From the NCBI RefSeq assembly GCF_009569385.1, contig NZ_WBOF01000001.1, forward strand, positions 3,482,001 to 3,546,000: 64,000 nt of DNA. Direction: 5' to 3'. Source of the DNA: Streptomyces kaniharaensis (GTDB lineage Bacteria; Actinomycetota; Actinomycetes; Streptomycetales; Streptomycetaceae). A program made the translations under genes and the position numbers. The notes under the pieces are model-generated. The model was not told the origin of the DNA and ran no database searches. It saw only the letters and a program-made list of their open reading frames with translations. Positions 58,991 to 64,000 of the stretch are shown here, piece by piece (within the stretch, counting starts at the first letter, position 1; each line of letters starts with the position of its first letter).

Positions 58991-59116
58991 GCCGGTGGGG
59001 TGGAGGCGGGTTGTCGTGGGGGCGGGTGGGGCGGAAGGGCGGGCTGGGGTGCGCGGCACGCCCTAGGCTTTGCAGTACCGAAAGCACTCGCATGCCCACA
59101 GACCGGGAGGACCCCC

Positions 59117-60517
59117 GTGCGGTACCACAACTCGATCATCGACCTGGTCGGCAACACGCCACTGGTCAAGCTGAACAAGGTCACCGAGGGCATCAGCGCG
59201 ACGGTGCTGGCGAAGGTCGAGTACTTCAACCCCGGCGGCTCGGTGAAGGACCGCATCGCGATGCGCATGATCGAGGCCGCCGAGGCCTCGGGTGCCCTCA
59301 AGCCGGGTGGCACGATCGTCGAGCCGACCTCCGGCAACACCGGTGTCGGTCTGGCGATCGTGGCCCAGCAGAAGGGCTACAAGTGCATCTTCGTCTGCCC
59401 CGACAAGGTGTCCACCGACAAGATCAACACCCTGCGCGCGTACGGCGCCGAGGTGGTCGTCTGCCCGACCGCCGTCGCGCCCGAGCACCCGGACTCGTAC
59501 TACAACGTCTCGGACCGCCTGGTCCGCGAGACGCCGAACGCCTGGAAGCCGGACCAGTACTCCAACCCGGAGAACCCCGCCTCGCACTACTACTCCACCG
59601 GCCCGGAGCTGTGGGAGCAGACCGAGGGGAAGATCACCCACTTCGTGGCGGGCGTCGGCACCGGCGGCACCATCTCCGGCACCGGCAACTACCTGAAGGA
59701 GGCGTCCGGCGGCAAGGTCAAGGTGATCGGCGCCGACCCGGAGGGCTCGGTCTACTCGGGCGGCACCGGCCGGCCGTACCTGGTCGAGGGCGTCGGTGAG
59801 GACTTCTGGCCGACCGCCTACGACCGCAACGTCGCGGACGACATCATCGCCGTCTCCGACAAGGACTCGTTCCAGATGACCCGCCGCCTGGCCAAGGAGG
59901 AGGGCCTGCTGGTCGGCGGCTCCTGCGGCATGGCCGTGGTGGCCGCGCTGGAGGTGGCCCGCGACCTCGGCCCGGACGACGTCGTCGTGGTGCTGCTGCC
60001 GGACGGCGGCCGCGGCTACCTGTCGAAGATCTTCAACGACGACTGGATGGCCGACTACGGCTTCCTGCCGTCGGCCACCGACGAGGCGCACATCGGCGAG
60101 GTGCTCGCCCGCAAGGACGCCATCGAGCACGAGGGCATCCCGCAGTTCGTCCACATGCACCCGAACGAGACGGTCGCCGAGGCGGTCCGGGTGCTGCGCG
60201 AGTACGGCGTGTCGCAGATGCCGGTGGTCTCGCCGGGCGCCGGACACCCGGACATCATGGCCGGCGAGGTGATCGGCTCGGTGGTCGAGAAGCTGCTGCT
60301 GGAGGGCATCTTCGCGAAGGAGATCGAGCTGACCGACACGCTGGACAAGGTGATGTCCAAGCCGCTGCCGGTGGTCGGCTCGGGCGAGACGGTCACCAAC
60401 CTGATGACCGTTCTGGAGAAGGCCGACGCCGCCGTGGTGCTGGTGGAGGGCAAGCCGCAGGGCATCGTCACCCGCCAGGATCTGCTGGGCTACCTCACCG
60501 GTCGCGCCGCGCACTGA
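59117..60517 (+). CDS. Cystathionine beta-synthase
   Basis: 466 residues. PLP fold: IIDLVGNTPLVKLNKV, PLP-binding K44 in GGSVK44DRIA, EPTSGNTGVGLAI and the phosphate loop GVGTGGTISGTGNYLK. From about 340 a C-terminal pair of CBS (Bateman) modules follows (FVHMHPNETVAEAVRVLREYGVSQMPVV; KPLPVVGSGETVTNLMTVLEKADAAVVLVEGKPQGIVTRQDLLGYL). This domain pair separates cystathionine beta-synthase from plain cysteine synthase. It makes cystathionine from homocysteine and serine. GTG at 59117 has GGGAGG 6-7 nt upstream. Confidence 0.92.
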   Translation: MRYHNSIIDLVGNTPLVKLNKVTEGISATVLAKVEYFNPGGSVKDRIAMRMIEAAEASGALKPGGTIVEPTSGNTGVGLAIVAQQKGYKCIFVCPDKVSTDKINTLRAYGAEVVVCPTAVAPEHPDSYYNVSDRLVRETPNAWKPDQYSNPENPASHYYSTGPELWEQTEGKITHFVAGVGTGGTISGTGNYLKEASGGKVKVIGADPEGSVYSGGTGRPYLVEGVGEDFWPTAYDRNVADDIIAVSDKDSFQMTRRLAKEEGLLVGGSCGMAVVAALEVARDLGPDDVVVVLLPDGGRGYLSKIFNDDWMADYGFLPSATDEAHIGEVLARKDAIEHEGIPQFVHMHPNETVAEAVRVLREYGVSQMPVVSPGAGHPDIMAGEVIGSVVEKLLLEGIFAKEIELTDTLDKVMSKPLPVVGSGETVTNLMTVLEKADAAVVLVEGKPQGIVTRQDLLGYLTGRAAH

Positions 60518-60532
60518 CGCGATGTCACCGCG

Positions 60533-60575
60533 CTTCGCCCGTGGCCGAATGTGAAGGATTCGTCCACGGGCGAAG
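60533..60575 (+). terminator. Terminator after the CBS gene
   Basis: A perfect 12-bp stem, CTTCGCCCGTGG (60533-60544) with CCACGGGCGAAG (60564-60575). Confidence 0.82.
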
Positions 60576-60914
60576 TGGTACACCGGTGTCATCTGCCCGC
60601 AGCACGTGGTTAACACGGGCCCGGCATCGTGGTGGTCAACGGCGAGACGCCGAGTGAGACGACGGCAACCGTCCGGGAGCGGCTCCCCGGCGGTCGTGGT
60701 CGGCTCCGGACACGCCGGGCGGCCTGACTCGGCCGGCCGTGTCCGCCCTACCCGACCGGTGACGGAGGGAGGGGCTACCGCGGGAGGCGCCGTCGTCCCG
60801 CCCCTGTCCGGCTCCGGCCGGTCGACAGGGTGTGCGGCGGCTTCCGCGGCACCCAATCGCGCCGCATGGCGCGTCCGCGCGGCTCCCGGGTGGGGGAGCC
60901 GAGGCGGAGGCGGG

Positions 60915-60943
60915 GGGCCGGTCCTTCTCCGAGGGACCGGCCC
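60915..60943 (+). terminator. Hairpin directly before the gene at 60963
   Basis: A perfect 10-bp stem, GGGCCGGTCC with GGACCGGCCC, and a 9-nt loop, ending 7 nt before the -10 of the next gene. It probably blocks read-through. Confidence 0.6.
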
Positions 60944-60949
60944 TTCCCG

Positions 60950-60955
60950 TACGCT
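60950..60955 (+). promoter_or_regulatory. -10 element of the leaderless gene at 60963
   Basis: TACGCT ends 7 nt before the ATG, with no ribosome site. Confidence 0.5.
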
Positions 60956-60962
60956 CGCACGC

Positions 60963-61301
60963 ATGACCAGCACTGAAACGACCGGCCAGGACGCCCCGCG
61001 CTACGTCCGGCTCAAGATCGAGCTCATCGCGGAGATCACCGACGAGGGCGCCCTGAAGGCGGCGGCCCTCCAGCAGGTGGCCGAGGACGAGTACCTGGAC
61101 GACGAGGAGCGCGCTCAGTCCGTCGACGCCATCGAGGTGGACCCGTCGGGTTCGCTCGCCCACTTCATCGACCCGGTGGCGCTGCTCGGCGACGTGCCGG
61201 GCATCGAGCTCGCCTCGGCGACCTGGGAGTCGGCGCAGACCGAGTTCGACCCGGACAGCGAGGAGTGGGACGAGTACACGGTGGACGAGTCGGCCGAGTA
61301 G
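60963..61301 (+). CDS. Small acidic conserved hypothetical protein
   Basis: 112 residues, strongly acidic. A predicted beta strand/helix core (RYVRLKIELIAEITDEGALKAAALQQVAEDEYLDDEERAQSVDAIEVDPSGSLAHFIDPVALLGDVPGIELASATWES) ends in FDPDSEEWDEYTVDESAE. No signal peptide or catalytic motif. The start is ATG at 60963 with a leaderless-type promoter. No family name is recognised; there is no operon partner. Confidence 0.78.
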   Translation: MTSTETTGQDAPRYVRLKIELIAEITDEGALKAAALQQVAEDEYLDDEERAQSVDAIEVDPSGSLAHFIDPVALLGDVPGIELASATWESAQTEFDPDSEEWDEYTVDESAE

Positions 61302-61495
61302 CGGCCCGTCGTCACAGCCCGTCGTCGTGGCTCACCAGCGCCCGGTCTGCACCTGCAGGCCGGGCGTTTTGTCCATATTCGACCGGGAGTTGGGTCATCT
61401 CATACGATCGCTTACCCTTCGGTGATGGAACCGTGAACGGGCCGATTGCGTTTCCGTATCCGTAATGCCCGGGATGATCAGCAGGGAGGCGTGAC

Positions 61496-62752
61496 GTGAC
61501 GGTACGCGACGGTCAGGGCCGGTCGGCCGGGGGCAGCTGGAGCCGGCGCGGCGTACTCGCGGGCCTGATCGGAGCCCCCGTCCTCCTGCTGGCGGCCTGC
61601 AACGACACCGAGGGCGTCAAGAGCGCCGACTCGGGCGGCACCGGCGGGTCCGGCAGCGGCAGCGCCACACCGAAGACCTCGGCCGCCGTGATCACCGTCA
61701 CCCCCGCCGACGGCGCCACCGCCGCCAGCTTCAGCGAGCCGGTCAAGGTCACCGTCGCCGGCGGCACGCTGGGCGCCGTCAAGGTCACCGACTCCACCGG
61801 CAAGGAACTGGCCGGGCAGCTCAGCGCCGACGGCACCGGCTGGACCTCCGCCGCAGGACCGGTCAGCGGCACCAAGTACACCGTCGCCGTGACCGCCGTC
61901 GACAAGGACAAGCTGGAGGCGCACGCCAACGCCGTCTTCACCACCGCCACCCCGGCCAACACCTTCGTGGGCTACTTCACCCCGGAGGACGGCTCGGTCG
62001 TCGGCGTCGGCATGCCGGTCTCGATCAACTTCAGCAAGCCGGTCACCGACCGCAAGGCCGTCCAGCAGGCGATCACCGTGACGGCCGAGCCCGGTGTCGA
62101 GATCGTCGGGCACTGGTTCTCCAGTACCCGCCTCGACTTCCGGCCGCAGGAGTACTGGGCCAAGGGCACCAAGGTCACCCTCAAGTTGCGGCTCAAGGAC
62201 GTCGAGGGCGCCAAGGGCGTGTACGGCACCCAGTCCAAGGACGTGCGCTTCACCATCGGCCGCGCCCAGACCAGCGTCGCCGACCTCGCCGCCAAGAAGC
62301 TCACCGTCACCACCGACGGCCAGGTCAGCGCCGTGTACCAGATCTCCGGCGGCGCGCCCGACCACCTCACCTGGGGCGGCAAGATGGTCATCTCCGAGCA
62401 GTACCAGCAGACCCGGATGAACTCGCAGACCGTCAACCTCGGCAGCGAGTACGACATCGCCGACGTGCCGCACGCCCAGCGGCTCACCACCTCGGGCACC
62501 TTCGTCCACGGCAACTACTGGTCCTCGCCGTCGATCTTCGGCAGCCAGAACACCAGCCACGGCTGCGTCGGCCTGCAGGACGCCAAGGGCGCGCAGGACT
62601 CGGGCACGGACGGCTACAAGTTCTTCCAGTCCTCGATCATCGGCGACGTCGTCGAGGTCGTGAACTCCGGCGACAAGACCGTCGACCCGGCCAACGGCCT
62701 GAACGGCTGGAACGTGGGCTGGGCCGAGTGGAAGGCCGGCAGCGCGGTCTGA
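61496..62752 (+). CDS. Lipoprotein L,D-transpeptidase (YkuD) with Ig-like domains
   Basis: 418 residues. The N-terminus WSRRGVLAGLIGAPVLLLAAC has a twin-Arg-like motif and lipobox LAAC. Two Ig-like beta domains (about 50-250) precede the YkuD domain. Its catalytic segment is FVHGNYWSSPSIFGSQNTSHGC357VGL, and the ending is WNVGWAEW. This is the LdtMt2-like layout of enzymes making 3-3 cross-links in peptidoglycan. GTG at 61496 has AGGGAGG 6 nt upstream. It is monocistronic. Confidence 0.94.
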   Translation: MTVRDGQGRSAGGSWSRRGVLAGLIGAPVLLLAACNDTEGVKSADSGGTGGSGSGSATPKTSAAVITVTPADGATAASFSEPVKVTVAGGTLGAVKVTDSTGKELAGQLSADGTGWTSAAGPVSGTKYTVAVTAVDKDKLEAHANAVFTTATPANTFVGYFTPEDGSVVGVGMPVSINFSKPVTDRKAVQQAITVTAEPGVEIVGHWFSSTRLDFRPQEYWAKGTKVTLKLRLKDVEGAKGVYGTQSKDVRFTIGRAQTSVADLAAKKLTVTTDGQVSAVYQISGGAPDHLTWGGKMVISEQYQQTRMNSQTVNLGSEYDIADVPHAQRLTTSGTFVHGNYWSSPSIFGSQNTSHGCVGLQDAKGAQDSGTDGYKFFQSSIIGDVVEVVNSGDKTVDPANGLNGWNVGWAEWKAGSAV

Positions 62753-62789
62753 CGCCCGCCGGACCCCGGACTCGGGGCCCGTCGCTCCC

Positions 62790-63152
62790 TCACCGCTTGG
62801 CGTAGTCGGCGAACCCCTGCCAGTCGACGACCACGCACGGCTCCTCGCCGACCGTCCAGGCGTCGTGCCCGGGCGGGATGACCGTGAAATCACCGGGGCC
62901 GATCTCGACCTCCCGGCCGTCGTCCATGACGATCTTCATCCGGCCGGAGACGACGTACGCCGTGTGGGCGGACTGGCAGCTGTCGGTCTTGACGATCGGC
63001 TTGACGTGCTCGGACCAGTGCCAACCCGGCTCGAACACGGCCCGGCCCACCGGGCCGCCGTCCAGGTTGACCAGACGCAGTTCCCCCTTGCCCTCCTCGA
63101 AGGGCCGGACTTCCTCGGGGTCGTCGAAGTTCCGTTGGAAGATACCGGACAT
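62790..63152 (-). CDS. Cupin-domain protein
   Basis: 120 residues, single small beta barrel. Cupin motif 1 is replaced by WHWSEHVKPIVKTDSCQSAHTAYVVSGRM, and motif 2 is PGDFTVIPPGHDAWTVGEEPCVVVDW. His residues for metal are present in both. ATG at 63152 has GAGGAG 6 nt upstream. A short CCCCG/CGGGG hairpin lies between it and the convergent transpeptidase gene. Substrate unknown. Confidence 0.88.
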   Translation of the reverse strand: MSGIFQRNFDDPEEVRPFEEGKGELRLVNLDGGPVGRAVFEPGWHWSEHVKPIVKTDSCQSAHTAYVVSGRMKIVMDDGREVEIGPGDFTVIPPGHDAWTVGEEPCVVVDWQGFADYAKR

Positions 63153-63230
63153 GGCGCACTCCTCTCCGTGAAGGCGGCCCGGTCACCGGTGAGGTGAGCG
63201 GGCCGCCGTACCGGTCTCTCCAGTCTGTGC

Positions 63231-63908
63231 TCAGCCCTTCGTGCGGGCCACCCCGATCGGGCAGGAGGCGCCGGTGCCGCCGAGGCCGCAGTAGCCGTTG
63301 GGGTTCTTGGCGTCGGACAGGTACTGCTGGTGGTACGGCTCGGCCGGGTGGAACGGGCCGGCCGGGGCGATCTCGGTGGTGATCGGGCCGAGACCGAGGG
63401 CCGTCAGGGCCGGCTGGAAGGCGTCCCGGGTGGCGATGGCGGCGGCGGCCTGGGCGGGGGAGTGGGTGTAGACGGCGGAGCGGTACTGGGTGCCCACGTC
63501 GTTGCCCTGGCGGTTGCCCTGCGTCGGGTCATGCGCCTCCCAGAAGGTCTTCAGCAGCCGCTCGTAGGAGATCACCGCCGGGTCGAACACCACCCGGACC
63601 GCCTCGGTGTGCCCGGTCAGCCCGCTGCACACCTCCTCGTACGTCGGGTTCGGGGTGTAGCCGCCCTGGTAGCCGACCAGCGTCGTCCAGACGCCGGGCA
63701 GGCGCCAGAACGTCCGCTCGGCGCCCCAGAAGCAGCCCAGCCCGAAGTCGGCCACCTCCAGCCCCTCCGGGTACGGGCCGGTGAGCGGGTGGCCGAGGAC
63801 GGTGTGCGGTTCGCGCAGGGCGAAGAGCGGCGTCTCCCGGCCGGGCAACGCCTGGTCGGCGGGGACGAGCGAGGTCTTGTGGCGGTTGAACAGCACGGCC
63901 TGCTCCAT
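63231..63908 (-). CDS. msrA: Peptide methionine-(S)-S-oxide reductase
   Basis: 225 residues. The catalytic motif GLGC59FWGAERTFW is followed by [32 protein letters not shown] and [12 protein letters not shown]. The C-terminal resolving Cys pair is in [13 protein letters not shown]. The N-terminal ~50 residues ([33 protein letters not shown]) are the usual MsrA extension. It repairs oxidised methionine with thioredoxin. ATG at 63908; no clear ribosome site was seen upstream. Downstream is the cupin gene on the same strand. Confidence 0.95.
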   Translation of the reverse strand: MEQAVLFNRHKTSLVPADQALPGRETPLFALREPHTVLGHPLTGPYPEGLEVADFGLGCFWGAERTFWRLPGVWTTLVGYQGGYTPNPTYEEVCSGLTGHTEAVRVVFDPAVISYERLLKTFWEAHDPTQGNRQGNDVGTQYRSAVYTHSPAQAAAAIATRDAFQPALTALGLGPITTEIAPAGPFHPAEPYHQQYLSDAKNPNGYCGLGGTGASCPIGVARTKG

Positions 63909-64000
63909 CGGGGTAGGGAGGGTTGCCCAGGCTTCAACGCGAGGGACCGTCCCTCGATTCCGTCCCCGCAATCCGGCCGGCGCGCGGGCGCGCGGCCACT

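Larger units (their letters stand above)
60518..60962. other. 445-bp non-coding region after the CBS gene
   Basis: It holds two hairpins (60533-60575, 60915-60943), a central GC-rich part with several possible stems, and the -10 of the next gene. A known riboswitch class could not be matched. Confidence 0.45.

Noticed and set aside
60600..60900. Possible SAM-type riboswitch after the CBS gene (a GGCAACCG box is present)
   Set aside because: The surrounding conserved parts of SAM-I or SAM-IV were not found and the next gene is not a sulfur gene.

Overview
The window is very GC-rich chromosomal DNA whose codons nearly all end in G or C. It carries a leucine tRNA with anticodon UAA, a c-di-AMP-type riboswitch in front of an Rpf/LysM protein, Rex-like operators in front of ndh, and TANNNT promoters lying directly against start codons. 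Together with the gene order (galE, desaturase, glmU-prs-rplY-pth, ppc, mfd-mazG, rpf, eno, ndh, lolCD-like ABC transporter, bldA, thiolase, CBS) this points to a Streptomycetaceae member (Streptomyces or Kitasatospora). The order resembles the well-known core region around eno and mfd in streptomycetes. Most of the window is conserved housekeeping DNA, with two accessory islands.

Accessory island 1 (about 1.2-7.6 kb) is a type VII secretion (T7SS)-associated module of slightly lower GC. A WXG100-like protein, a Gly/Pro-rich WXG protein and a mycosin-type subtilase are read rightward. They face a leftward WXG100-like gene (frameshifted), a WXG/DUF1023 alpha/beta hydrolase and a lipoprotein overlapping it by one base. 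No ESX core component (EccB/C/D/E) is present. The hydrolase-lipoprotein pair looks like an effector with an immunity lipoprotein. At the left edge lies a truncated FUSC-type membrane protein.

From 7.7 to 17.5 kb come an MFS symporter, a divergent flavodoxin-type reductase/HxlR regulator pair, tRNA-Thr, two unusual LuxR-type response regulators flanking galE, a MarR/trans-aconitate methyltransferase divergon, a TetR/fatty-acid desaturase pair and tRNA-Gln. From 17.6 to 28.3 kb lie glmU, prs, rplY, pth, a small secreted protein, a SigE-family sigma factor with an anti-sigma-like partner, ppc and an orphan sensor kinase.

Accessory island 2 (28.3-33.7 kb) is a polymorphic-toxin-style locus: a SUKH-3 immunity-like protein (probable CTG start), a YwqJ-like deaminase, an SMI1/KNR4 protein, and a 917-residue protein joining an Imm35/YrhB-like head, a repetitive Pro-rich linker, a deaminase-like domain and a SUKH-4-like tail. 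It is followed by a DivIVA-like coiled-coil protein.

The right part (35.9-64 kb) is core: mfd, mazG, a truncated SDR, a P450, riboswitch-rpf, eno-ftsB-like-DUF501-ppx, ndh, a FtsX-type ABC transporter, bldA, a BI-1 protein, two conserved hypotheticals, a thiolase, an SGNH hydrolase, cystathionine beta-synthase, a lipoprotein L,D-transpeptidase, a cupin and msrA. Perfect or near-perfect hairpins separate most transcription units. Regulation is visible as operator palindromes (HxlR, MarR, TetR, Rex), the riboswitch and several apparently leaderless promoters.
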